64,000 nucleotides of DNA. Origin: Fibrobacter sp. Lineage in GTDB: Bacteria; Fibrobacterota; Fibrobacteria; Fibrobacterales; Fibrobacteraceae. Below the pieces are notes generated by a model. That model saw nothing but the letters and a program-made list of their open reading frames with translations. It did not search any database and was not told where the DNA came from. Of this stretch, positions 52,401 through 59,839 are shown piece after piece. Location: NCBI GenBank assembly GCA_024398965.1, contig JAKSIF010000012.1, positions 1-64,000 on the forward strand, in the 5' to 3' direction. A program made the position numbers and the translations under genes. Every line of letters starts with the position of its first letter. Position 1 is the stretch's first letter.

Positions 52401-53336
52401 TTATTTTTCAATCACAGGCATTTCACCTGTATGGGCCTTGACTTCGTCATAGGGGTCCACATGAACCATGGCGTCCACCACGTTCTCGCCGGCTTCAAGG
52501 ATACGGCGTTCCACTTCTTCGGAAAGGTCATGGGCAGCAAGCAGAGTCATGTCTGCAGGCACCACAATATGCAAGTCCACGTGGAGATCGCTACCTACGT
52601 AGCGCGTGCGGAACCCATGAATACTAATGACGCCCGGGGTTTCAAGAGCAAGCTTCTTCAGCTTAGCCGCAATTTCTTCGGGGGCACCAATGTCTGCCAC
52701 CTGGTGGATTCCAGGCCAGGCGATTTCGTAACCGGAATGCAAGATAAAGCAAGCCACGATGATGGCACCAACAGAGTCCGCAAACCAAAGTTCCGGGAAC
52801 AGGATTCCAATCCCCACGGCAATCAAAACAGGAATGGAACTGTAGGCGTCACTACGATGATGCCAAGCGTTGGCTTCCAAAGCCTGACTACGAATGGTCT
52901 TGCCCGCCTTTCGGGTATAATGGAAAAGGACTTCCTTAATAACAATGGATAGCGCAGCCATGACTGCGGCAATCCATTCCGGATGGGAAGCACCTTCTTC
53001 GCCCAAACGCAATGTCTGGATGGCATCGTAACCAAGGCCAACGCCTACGGCGCAGACTGCCACACCAATCCCAACAGAGATCAGCGTTTCAAAACGGCGA
53101 TGGCCGTAGGGATGATCCGCATCGGGAGGCGAGTTCCAAAAGCGAGATCCAACGATGACAGCTATATCTGTCAAAAAGTCAGATGCACTGTGAATGGCAT
53201 CGGCAATCAAGGCCTGGGAGCCGCCGAAAAAACCAGCAAGGCCCTTCCCTATGGAAAGAGCTACGTTCCAGCCCAGGCCAACCCAGGTCACGTGCCGCAC
53301 TTCAGCGCTATCGTCATGTCTTGCGATGCGAGTCAT
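52401..53336 (-). CDS. Cation diffusion facilitator (CDF) metal exporter
   Basis: This protein of about 311 residues has six hydrophobic helices and a cytoplasmic metal-binding domain. CDF marks: LIADAIHSASDFLTD (metal site in helix 2), HPYGHRRFETL, and AWHHRSDAYSS (HxxxD site in helix 5). It exports zinc, iron or manganese against protons; the site His/Asp set (D..HS..D, H..D) suits several metals. The ATG at 53336 is preferred over a TTG at 53366, with AAGGGC as ribosome site. The gap at 52288-52400 contains a GGTTACTG that recalls the array at 54969. Confidence 0.9.
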   Translation of the reverse strand: MTRIARHDDSAEVRHVTWVGLGWNVALSIGKGLAGFFGGSQALIADAIHSASDFLTDIAVIVGSRFWNSPPDADHPYGHRRFETLISVGIGVAVCAVGVGLGYDAIQTLRLGEEGASHPEWIAAVMAALSIVIKEVLFHYTRKAGKTIRSQALEANAWHHRSDAYSSIPVLIAVGIGILFPELWFADSVGAIIVACFILHSGYEIAWPGIHQVADIGAPEEIAAKLKKLALETPGVISIHGFRTRYVGSDLHVDLHIVVPADMTLLAAHDLSEEVERRILEAGENVVDAMVHVDPYDEVKAHTGEMPVIEK

Positions 53337-53539
53337 AGCCCTTAATGTAGCAACTTGTTTAAGCAAAGACTAGTCTAGGTCAAACCGATTAGGCCAGTGT
53401 TTGACTCCTTAGTTTTCTCAAACAAAATAAGACGAAGCTAAGCCTTCATTTTTAAATTTCAAATAGGCAACGGATGTGCATTTCAAAGCATCTAACCTGC
53501 CGTAAATAGACCAATACTTTCTATTTTATAAGACAAAGT

Positions 53540-54916
53540 ATGAAGAAATTGCTGAAAATAATAATCGTGGTCGCCATTTTGGCCGGCATCGGATGTGGAG
53601 TCAAGACTTTCGTCCTAGACAAGAAAGCCGAGGCCCAGATAGCCACCCTGGTTACCGCAACCGTCGTCCAGGCAGATATTTCCACCACTATTTCTGCAAC
53701 CGGTTCCCTGGAGCCTGTGGACCAGGTTGAAGTGGGCACCCAGGTTTCCGGCGACATCAGCAAGATTTATGTGGATTTCAATTCAAAAGTCAAGAAAGGG
53801 CAGGTCATTGCAGAGTTGGACAAGTCCAAGTTGCAGGCAACCTTGAACCAGGCGGAAATCGCCTACAAATCTGCGGAAAACGATTTCAACTACAAGAAGA
53901 ACACCTTCGAACGAACTAAAAAACTGGCAGAGAGCAAAAGCGCCAGCGCCGTGGAATTGGAAACCGCAGAATACAACATGAACGCAGCCCAATTCACCGT
54001 GGAACAACGTAAGAACGAAGTTGCCCAGGCTCGACTGAACTTAAGCTACGCCACCATCAAGAGCCCCATCAGCGGCGTGGTTTTAAAGCGAGCTGTTGAC
54101 GTAGGCCAAACGGTAGCCGCCTCCATGAGCACCCCCACCCTGTTCATCATCGCAAAAGACTTGAGCCAGATGAAAGTCATGGCCGCTGTAGACGAAGCGG
54201 ACATTGGACAGGTAAAGGCTGGCCAGCGTGTTGAATTTACGGTAGACGCCTTCCAGGAAGACAAGTTCAGCGGAAAGGTTCAAGAAGTAAGACTGAACCC
54301 GACTACAACATCCAACGTGGTGACATATACGGTTGTCATTACCGCAGAAAATCCTGAGCAAAAATTACTGCCCGGCATGACCGCCACTTGCACCATCGTG
54401 ACAAAGGAAGTAAAGGACGCCATCGCAGTTCCTGTTAAAGCATTGAAGTTTACGCCCGACGAAAGCACCCCCATGGCAGAACGCAAGAGACCTCACGATG
54501 GCATGGGCCCCGATGGCAAGCATCATCCGGAAGGCTTTGCCGGCAAGGACTTCGCAAGCAAGGAAGGCAAAATGCCTCCTCCTGGCATGGGTGCAGGCGG
54601 ACCTCCCCCAGGCGGCCCCGGGATGGGTCCCGGCGGATTCGAAAAGGGTGGCTTTGGCGGAAAAGCTGGTGGCAAGCGCAAACCTCACCTGAAGGGCGAC
54701 CACGTGTGGGTGAGCATCGATGGAAAGGCTGCCCCCCGCCGTATTGAAATCGGCATTAGCGATGGCGTGAACGTAGAAATTCTTAAGGGACTAAGCGTTG
54801 GCGACAATGTGGTAATCGGCCAACAGACTGCAGCCGAAGAAGTCAAGGCAAAAGAAGAAGCCCGAAGCCCCTTCATGCCAGGGCCGCCAAAGGGAACCAA
54901 GAAGTTCAAGAAGTAA
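53540..54916 (+). CDS. MacA-like periplasmic adaptor with Gly/Pro/Met-rich insert, orphan
   Basis: This 458-residue membrane-fusion protein has an N-terminal anchor (LLKIIIVVAILAGIGCGV), barrel-sandwich and alpha-hairpin (about 55-215, QVEVGTQVSGDISKIYVDFNSKVKKGQ ... SPISGVVLKRAVDVGQTVA), a beta-barrel and a membrane-proximal domain. Residues about 315-390 are an unusual Gly/Pro/Met/Lys-rich insert (PPPGMGAGGPPPGG, GMGPGGFEKGGFGG) that splits the last domain. MacA partners the ABC transporter MacB, but no MacB or TolC gene follows; the next 548 bases have no gene. A promoter-like box CTATTTTATAAG lies 12 bases before the ATG. Confidence 0.88.
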   Translation: MKKLLKIIIVVAILAGIGCGVKTFVLDKKAEAQIATLVTATVVQADISTTISATGSLEPVDQVEVGTQVSGDISKIYVDFNSKVKKGQVIAELDKSKLQATLNQAEIAYKSAENDFNYKKNTFERTKKLAESKSASAVELETAEYNMNAAQFTVEQRKNEVAQARLNLSYATIKSPISGVVLKRAVDVGQTVAASMSTPTLFIIAKDLSQMKVMAAVDEADIGQVKAGQRVEFTVDAFQEDKFSGKVQEVRLNPTTTSNVVTYTVVITAENPEQKLLPGMTATCTIVTKEVKDAIAVPVKALKFTPDESTPMAERKRPHDGMGPDGKHHPEGFAGKDFASKEGKMPPPGMGAGGPPPGGPGMGPGGFEKGGFGGKAGGKRKPHLKGDHVWVSIDGKAAPRRIEIGISDGVNVEILKGLSVGDNVVIGQQTAAEEVKAKEEARSPFMPGPPKGTKKFKK

Positions 54917-54968
54917 ACTTAAGGCTGTAGAAAAGTCACCTTTAGAAAACGTCTTTTCCCTTAAATTA

Positions 54969-55195
54969 GGTTACTAAAAGCCTTATAACGATTAATTTAG
55001 TAACCCGTTTTTCATACAAATTCACATTTCTCGTTAAAAAAAAGCCTACTTTTCATTTTAAAAGGTTACTGAAAGATAAAAAAGAAGAAGTTTAGTAACC
55101 CCTACAAACGACAACATCTTAAAAAGTGACACACGCTATACACACAAATTAAAAATAAGGTCACTAAACGATTCAAAAATAAAGTTTTAGTAACC
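54969..55195. repeat. Array of three long-spaced dyads at exact 95-bp period
   Basis: The units 54969-55005, 55064-55100 and 55159-55195 each consist of GGTTACTAAA (variants GGTTACTGAA and GGTCACTAAA), 17 unrelated bases, then an invariant TTTAGTAACCC. Each unit is 37 bp from GG to the second CC, and successive units start exactly 95 bp apart. The sequence between arms and between units is not conserved. The G in unit 2 keeps pairing as G-U in RNA; the C in unit 3 is a mismatch. The stretch 54917-55225 has no gene. It might be a multi-site operator or a chain of RNA hairpins. Confidence 0.85.
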
Positions 55196-55225
55196 CTTTT
55201 TCAAAAAATTTAAACTTGTATAAGC

Positions 55226-55257
55226 AAAAAAGACTTCCTTTAACGGAAGTCTTTTTT
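55226..55257. terminator. Bidirectional terminator
   Basis: AAAAAAGACTTCC and GGAAGTCTTTTTT form a perfect stem around a TTTAAC loop. It can stop transcription from either side; it probably ends the minus-strand aldolase transcript after the palindrome cluster. Confidence 0.9.
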
Positions 55258-55261
55258 AAAG

Positions 55262-55320
55262 TCCTGGGACTTTCGCCTGATTAGTCGTGGGACTCTTGCC
55301 CTGCGGGCTGCGAGTCCTTG
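55262..55320 (-). repeat. Palindrome cluster, distal elements
   Basis: AGTCCTGGGACT is followed by the spacer CGCCTGATTAGTCG and then the stem GGACTC..GCCC-tgc-GGGC..GAGTCC. The spacer resembles the CGCCTCTTAATCG found twice further right, so this looks like an older member of the same series. Confidence 0.45.
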
Positions 55321-55325
55321 ATTAA

Positions 55326-55372
55326 CGGCTCGGCAATGGAAAAATGCAAGCATTTTTCCGCTGCTCTCGCCT
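55326..55372 (-). repeat. Palindromic module, copy downstream of the aldolase gene
   Basis: The flanks CGGCTCGGCAAT and GCTGCTCTCGCCT match, in reverse complement, the ffh modules at 16443-16559. The core is a different perfect palindrome, GGAAAAATGC-aa-GCATTTTTCC (55338-55359). It is followed by CTTAATCG, which repeats the end of the adjacent aldolase gene. Confidence 0.8.
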
Positions 55373-55381
55373 CTTAATCGT

Positions 55382-55408
55382 GGCGCTAGTTATTTCATAA
55401 CTAGCGCT
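55382..55408. repeat. Perfect hairpin between two modules
   Basis: GCGCTAGTTAT-ttc-ATAACTAGCGC is an 11-bp stem with 3-base loop. It lacks the module flanks but sits between two CTTAATCG spacers. Confidence 0.7.
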
Positions 55409-55416
55409 CGATTCTT

Positions 55417-55463
55417 CGGCTCACCTATGCAGAAATGCGAGCATTTCTGCGCAGGATTCGCCT
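55417..55463 (-). repeat. Palindromic module abutting the aldolase stop codon
   Basis: The flanks CGGCTCACCTAT and GCAGGATTCGCCT enclose the perfect palindrome GCAGAAATGC-ga-GCATTTCTGC (55429-55450). It ends one base before the stop codon of the aldolase gene. Confidence 0.8.
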
Positions 55464-55464
55464 C

Positions 55465-56406
55465 TTAATCGTTCATCATATGATCGAAGAACTTGCGGTA
55501 GTTGTCCTTGTCTTCGGTCTTACGGACGGCGATAGCGTCCTGGGGATGACGGTTCAGCATACCGGTGATCATCTGCGGGATGATGTAGCCCCATTCGTAC
55601 TTGGCCTGGAGCGGGAGGAACAATTCCTGGTAGGCATCGAGAACCGGACGCAGATCGTACTTGGGGTTCTTCAGGAAGCCAAGGAGAAGTTCGGTAGTGC
55701 AGTTACCAGCGCCACGGCCCATGCCGGAAACAGAACCATCAAGGAAGTCAACATGGTTGATGATAGCCTGAATGGTGTTGGAGAAAGCCAGCTGCTGGTT
55801 GTTGTGGCCATGGAAACCAAACTGCTTGTTCTTTACGATGCCCTTGTAGCGCTGCATTTCCTTATCAATGTCTTCCTGGTAGAAGGCGCCGAAGGAGTCC
55901 ACGAGATAAAGCACGTTGGCCTTGCATTCTTCGTTGACCTGGTGCAGAGCTTCGTCCAGTTCCGGACCGCGGTCACGGCTCACAGCCATGATGTTCAAAG
56001 TGGTTTCGTAGCCCATGTCGTGGAAGGCGTTCACCATTTCGATACCCTTGTCGATGTTCTTCACGTAAGATGCAACGCGGAACATCTGGTAGGGGCTTTC
56101 AGAAGCGGGCTTCACGGCGTCCATGTTCACGCGGCCCACGTCGGCCATCACAGCCATCTTCATCTTGGAATCGATACCGTCCTTCACCTTCCAGAGCAGA
56201 TCGTCATCGCAGAACTTCCACGGGCCGTATTCCTTGGGGTCGAACAGTTCCGGAGAGTTCTTGTAACCCATTTCCATGTAGTCAACGCCAGCGGCGCTGA
56301 GGAGGGTGTAAAGACGACGGACGAATTCCAGGGAGAAGTCGTGCTTGTTGACGAGACCGCCATCGCGGATGGTGCAGTCGAGAACCTTAATGCTTTCGTA
56401 GTACAT
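55465..56406 (-). CDS. DRE-TIM family aldolase (HMGL/4-hydroxy-2-oxovalerate aldolase-like)
   Basis: This 313-residue protein opens with the DRE-TIM metal motif in the form DCTIRDGG (residues about 10-17) and has the metal-ligand segment FGFHGHNNQQLAFSN and the phrase SGMGRGAGNCTTELLL. These match the HMG-CoA lyase-like superfamily, closest in pattern to 4-hydroxy-2-oxovalerate aldolases, but the partner acetaldehyde dehydrogenase is absent, so the natural substrate is unclear; pyruvate-releasing cleavage or condensation is likely. It is monocistronic. Its stop codon (GATTAAGAGGCGA) is embedded in the start of the palindromic module series. Confidence 0.8.
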   Translation of the reverse strand: MYYESIKVLDCTIRDGGLVNKHDFSLEFVRRLYTLLSAAGVDYMEMGYKNSPELFDPKEYGPWKFCDDDLLWKVKDGIDSKMKMAVMADVGRVNMDAVKPASESPYQMFRVASYVKNIDKGIEMVNAFHDMGYETTLNIMAVSRDRGPELDEALHQVNEECKANVLYLVDSFGAFYQEDIDKEMQRYKGIVKNKQFGFHGHNNQQLAFSNTIQAIINHVDFLDGSVSGMGRGAGNCTTELLLGFLKNPKYDLRPVLDAYQELFLPLQAKYEWGYIIPQMITGMLNRHPQDAIAVRKTEDKDNYRKFFDHMMND

Positions 56407-56415
56407 ATTTTAGCC

Positions 56416-56442
56416 AATAGGTTATAGGTTAAAGGGTAAAGG
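56416..56442 (+). repeat. Degenerate AGGTTAAAGG intergenic repeat
   Basis: TAGGTTATAGGTTAAAGGG followed by TAAAGG lies directly upstream of the aldolase start (on the other strand). It resembles tracts at 15020-15050 and 38278-38299. Confidence 0.4.
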
Positions 56443-56494
56443 ATTCGCAATTAACCGCAATCCTTGTTTTATGGGGGCAAAGGTAGATTAAACA

Positions 56495-56715
56495 TTGACT
56501 CAAGTCAAGAGTATAGAGAGTAACCAATGAAAATTTATTCGTATTCAACGTATTTACTGCGTTATTTACACAAACTTTCTTTATTTTTGTTGATATTCAA
56601 CCTGTTACGAAGCGCAAGGACGAATTTCGCAGCATGCACAATAAACCGAAAGAAGCCTTTTTGCAACTCACTTTCATCTTTCACAAAACATTTTAACGCA
56701 AATATTGCGTATATA
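56495..56715 (+). promoter_or_regulatory. GH9 upstream region with two inverted repeats
   Basis: The 402-base gap 56407-56808 holds TTGACT-ca-AGTCAA (56495-56508) and ACGCAA-ata-TTGCGT (56696-56710). The latter overlaps a -10-like TATATA at 56710, so it could be an operator over the GH9 promoter. An open frame at 56527-56799 looks non-coding (no ribosome site, odd composition). The leader is about 90 bases. Confidence 0.4.
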
Positions 56716-56808
56716 AAACCAATTCATTTCCGCTTACCCGTTTACTTGGAGAACCATTTCCAACATCATTTTTCTTGCGTTCCACTGAGGGTTAATTAAA
56801 TTTATGGC

Positions 56809-58932
56809 ATGAGGACAAAGATTTTTTCATTATGCACTTTCGCAGCATTGGCAACTTTTGGTTTAGCCAATGCCGGCACATTTTACTATAACCAGGTCGG
56901 TTACGACGCCACTCAACCCAAATCCGTAGTAGTCAAGGCTGCTGCAGGCCTTGACGGAGCAGACTTCACCGTAGAATTAGACGGATCTGCAGTCTACTCC
57001 GGCAAATTGAGCAAGGGAACAAATCCCGACAACTGGATCAGCGGAAGCGATGTATTTTACACCGCAGACTTTTCCGGAGTGACCACCCCCGGAACATACA
57101 CCATCAAGCTTTCCGACGGTTCCTCTCTGGAGAAGATTGTCATCGCCAAGAACGCCTTGGCCACCAACACCTTGAAGTCTGTGATGGACTATTTCTACAA
57201 GGACCGCGCCGACAAGGACCCCATTATCGGTTGGGACAAGAAAGTTTCCGTTTACGGCAGCAGCGGAGTCACCCGCGACGTTCACGGTGGCTGGTACGAC
57301 GCCAGCGGTGACGTGAGCAAGTACTTTAGCCACCTGTCTTACGCCAACTACCTGAACCCACAGCAGATTCCGCTGACAGTCTGGGCTTTGGCATTTACTG
57401 CCGAAAAAATGCCTAGCACCTTGACCGCAAACCCATCCACAGTTACCGCAATTGACGAAGCTATTTACGGCGCAGACTTTTTGATGCGTATGCAGGACGA
57501 GTCCGGATTCTTCTACATGACGGTATTCGATAACTGGGGACAGGGCAACCGCTATCTTTGTGCATTCAGCGGAAGCGACGGCGTAAAGAGTGCAGACTAC
57601 AAGACCGCATTCCGTGAAGGCGGTGGCATGGCCATTGCAGCTCTCGCCCGCGCCTCGACTTTGAAGAAGAGCGGCGACTACACCAGCGAACAATATCTGG
57701 AAGCAGCAAAGAAAGGCTTTGAACATCTGCAAGGCAAACAGTCCATGGACGGAACTTGCGAGTATTGCGATGACGGTAAGGAAAACATCATCGACGATTA
57801 CACAGCCTTGCTTGCCGCAACGGAATTGTACGCCGCCACAGAAGACAAGGCCTACCTGACTGAAGCCCGCAAGCGCGCACGACACCTAAGCAAACGTATG
57901 AGCGAAAAGGGCTATTTCTGGAGCGACGATGACGAAACTCGCCCCTTCTGGCATGCCAGTGACGCAGGTCTCCCGCTTGTTGCTTTAAGCCGTTTTGCGG
58001 AAATCGAAAGCAAGCAAGACATATCCTCGGACGAATTTATCGACAAAAGACCTGTTTGGGCTCGTCCCGACTGCGACTGCGACCCCATGAACGAGCTTCT
58101 TTACCAGGTTGGAGACGCAATAAGTGCACACTTGAACTGGCTCGTTTCTGTAACTACAGAAGTGGACAATCCCTTCGGCTACGCCCGCCAGACCGCAAAG
58201 ACCCAAGGCGCCATCAAGAATACCTTCTTTATCCCTCACGACAACGAAAGTAAGTACTGGTGGCAGGGCGAAGACGCCCGCATTGCAAGCCTTTCCGCCG
58301 CTGTAATCTACGCAGCAAAGATTTTAGGCAGAAACGGAGCGGACAGCGAGGCTATCAACAAGTACGCCACCGACCAGCTGGACTGGATTCTGGGAAAGAA
58401 CCCCTATGGCGTCTGCATGATGTACGGCAAGGGGATCAAGAATCCGAAAATTTATGACGGTACTTCAAACTACGACGCCACCTTGGAAGGCGGTATTGCC
58501 AACGGCATCAGCGGTCTCAAGGAAGACGGCAGCGGAATCGTTTGGGATGACGTGGCCGCCATCGGAAAAGCCGATGAACCCTGGAACAACTGGCGTTGGA
58601 TCGAACAATGGCTCCCCCACTCCACCTGGTACCTGATGGCATTAACCGCACGTTACGATGAAGTAACCAAGCCCATTATTGAGCCCATTTCCAGTGCAAG
58701 CATCAGGACAACCGTCGCAGAAGTCGGCAGCATTAAACTGCAGGGCCGCACACTGAACATCGACGTTATTGGAAACTCTGTCAAGACGATTCAGCTCATC
58801 GACTTGAGCGGTCGCAAGATCATGAGCCAACCCATTAACGGCAAATCCGCCTCCATGGATTTGAGCGCTCTGAAGAGCGGCGTTTACATGGTGCAGGTTG
58901 GCGAAATCAGCAAGAAGATTGCGGTGAAGTAG
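56809..58932 (+). CDS. Secreted GH9 endoglucanase with type IX-like sorting tail
   Basis: This 707-residue cellulase has a signal peptide (about 1-22), an N-terminal Ig-like CelD_N domain (about 23-108, FYYNQVGYDATQPKSVVV), the GH9 (alpha/alpha)6 barrel (about 115-620) and a C-terminal tail. The barrel shows RDVHGGWYDASGDVSKYF with the catalytic aspartates and the late WRWIEQWLPHSTWYLMAL region holding the proton-donor Glu. The last 75 residues (IQLIDLSGRKI, SMDLSALKSGVYMVQVG, KKIAVK) match the type A sorting domain used by the type IX secretion system. It would cleave beta-1,4-glucan at the cell surface or outside. Confidence 0.92.
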   Translation: MRTKIFSLCTFAALATFGLANAGTFYYNQVGYDATQPKSVVVKAAAGLDGADFTVELDGSAVYSGKLSKGTNPDNWISGSDVFYTADFSGVTTPGTYTIKLSDGSSLEKIVIAKNALATNTLKSVMDYFYKDRADKDPIIGWDKKVSVYGSSGVTRDVHGGWYDASGDVSKYFSHLSYANYLNPQQIPLTVWALAFTAEKMPSTLTANPSTVTAIDEAIYGADFLMRMQDESGFFYMTVFDNWGQGNRYLCAFSGSDGVKSADYKTAFREGGGMAIAALARASTLKKSGDYTSEQYLEAAKKGFEHLQGKQSMDGTCEYCDDGKENIIDDYTALLAATELYAATEDKAYLTEARKRARHLSKRMSEKGYFWSDDDETRPFWHASDAGLPLVALSRFAEIESKQDISSDEFIDKRPVWARPDCDCDPMNELLYQVGDAISAHLNWLVSVTTEVDNPFGYARQTAKTQGAIKNTFFIPHDNESKYWWQGEDARIASLSAAVIYAAKILGRNGADSEAINKYATDQLDWILGKNPYGVCMMYGKGIKNPKIYDGTSNYDATLEGGIANGISGLKEDGSGIVWDDVAAIGKADEPWNNWRWIEQWLPHSTWYLMALTARYDEVTKPIIEPISSASIRTTVAEVGSIKLQGRTLNIDVIGNSVKTIQLIDLSGRKIMSQPINGKSASMDLSALKSGVYMVQVGEISKKIAVK

Positions 58933-58933
58933 T

Positions 58934-59839
58934 TTAGCCCTTGGAAAGAGTCAGAAGAACTGCACCGGCAAGGATAATGAATGTAGCTAGAAGCAACTTG
59001 ATGCGTTCCTTGGCAGTTTTGTACTCACCAAAGACAACCACACCCCAGCATAGGTTCACCAGCAGATTCAGCTGGGTAAGGGGATAGCCAACAGCGTAGC
59101 CCAAGGCACCGCCGGCAGCAATGGGAGCGATAGCCCAGAAGCAGCCGTGCATACCAAAGACCCAGAGGGCGCCAGTGCCTACACAAATAAGGCTTGGTAC
59201 CATGGGGAAGCCGAAGGACTTCTTGCGTTTCAGCGTAAGGATGCCAACAAGAACCTGGCTACCCACGAAGATGCCGATGGACGCCGGGCACATAAATTCC
59301 ACGTCGGTCATCTGATGGCCGTTGACCATGACCAGATCAAGTCCATTGGTACAAGCCAACTTAAAGGGAATGAGGTAAGTACCGAAAACGAAACCGCCCA
59401 GGAAAGAGCGCCAGTTCTTGAATACAGAGCCACCGGTGGATGGCGTCAAGCGGGACAAGCCCACCAGGAAGCAGATAATCGCAGGAATGGAAAACTTGAA
59501 ATCGGAGGTTTCCCCAAAGAGCAAAACCCCCGTCAAGAAGGACGACAGAATGCTTACGCCCATGGCACGAACGCCGGCGCCCGCAAGGTCTGCCTCGGCC
59601 TGCACCGCCCAGAAACTGAAGGCACCGCCGGCCACCCACAGGACACCGCAAAGCAAGCCGATGGGATTCAGGTTAAAGGTTCCCGTCACAAAGGCGATTA
59701 CCAAGGAGCAGATAAGAGCGCCCGTGGTCATCATGGAAAGGAAGGACCAGGAAGAGTAGGAGGACCACTTTTTCAGGGGCACCATGTAGGAGCCGAAAAT
59801 GACGATGGCGAGCAAGGCGCCGATATAGCTATTTCCCAA
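58934..59839 (-). CDS. GRP-type sugar permease (DMT superfamily)
   Basis: This membrane protein of about 301 residues has ten hydrophobic segments and resembles the glucose/ribose porter (GRP) family: IVIFGSYMVPLKKW at the start, GGFVFGTYLIPFKLA repeated mid-protein, and GYAVGYPLTQLNLLVNLCWGVVVFGE near the end. The start is taken as TTG at 59839 (LGNSYIGALLA), which gives normal family length and overlaps the mnmE end by 11 bases; the longer frame would extend far into mnmE. It converges with the GH9 gene with one base between, and probably imports released sugar. Confidence 0.78.
   Translation of the reverse strand: MGNSYIGALLAIVIFGSYMVPLKKWSSYSSWSFLSMMTTGALICSLVIAFVTGTFNLNPIGLLCGVLWVAGGAFSFWAVQAEADLAGAGVRAMGVSILSSFLTGVLLFGETSDFKFSIPAIICFLVGLSRLTPSTGGSVFKNWRSFLGGFVFGTYLIPFKLACTNGLDLVMVNGHQMTDVEFMCPASIGIFVGSQVLVGILTLKRKKSFGFPMVPSLICVGTGALWVFGMHGCFWAIAPIAAGGALGYAVGYPLTQLNLLVNLCWGVVVFGEYKTAKERIKLLLATFIILAGAVLLTLSKG

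Noticed and set aside
54969-55195. CRISPR array
   Set aside because: Only the 10-base arms are shared; there is no direct repeat of 24-37 bp, the supposed spacers are 58 bp, and no cas gene is present.
54969-55195. Integron attC sites
   Set aside because: The arms do not fit the RYYYAAC/GTTRRRY core pairs, and there are no cassettes or integrase nearby.
56527-56799. 90-residue open frame upstream of GH9
   Set aside because: No Shine-Dalgarno sequence, residue composition of translated AT-rich DNA, and it covers the likely promoter.
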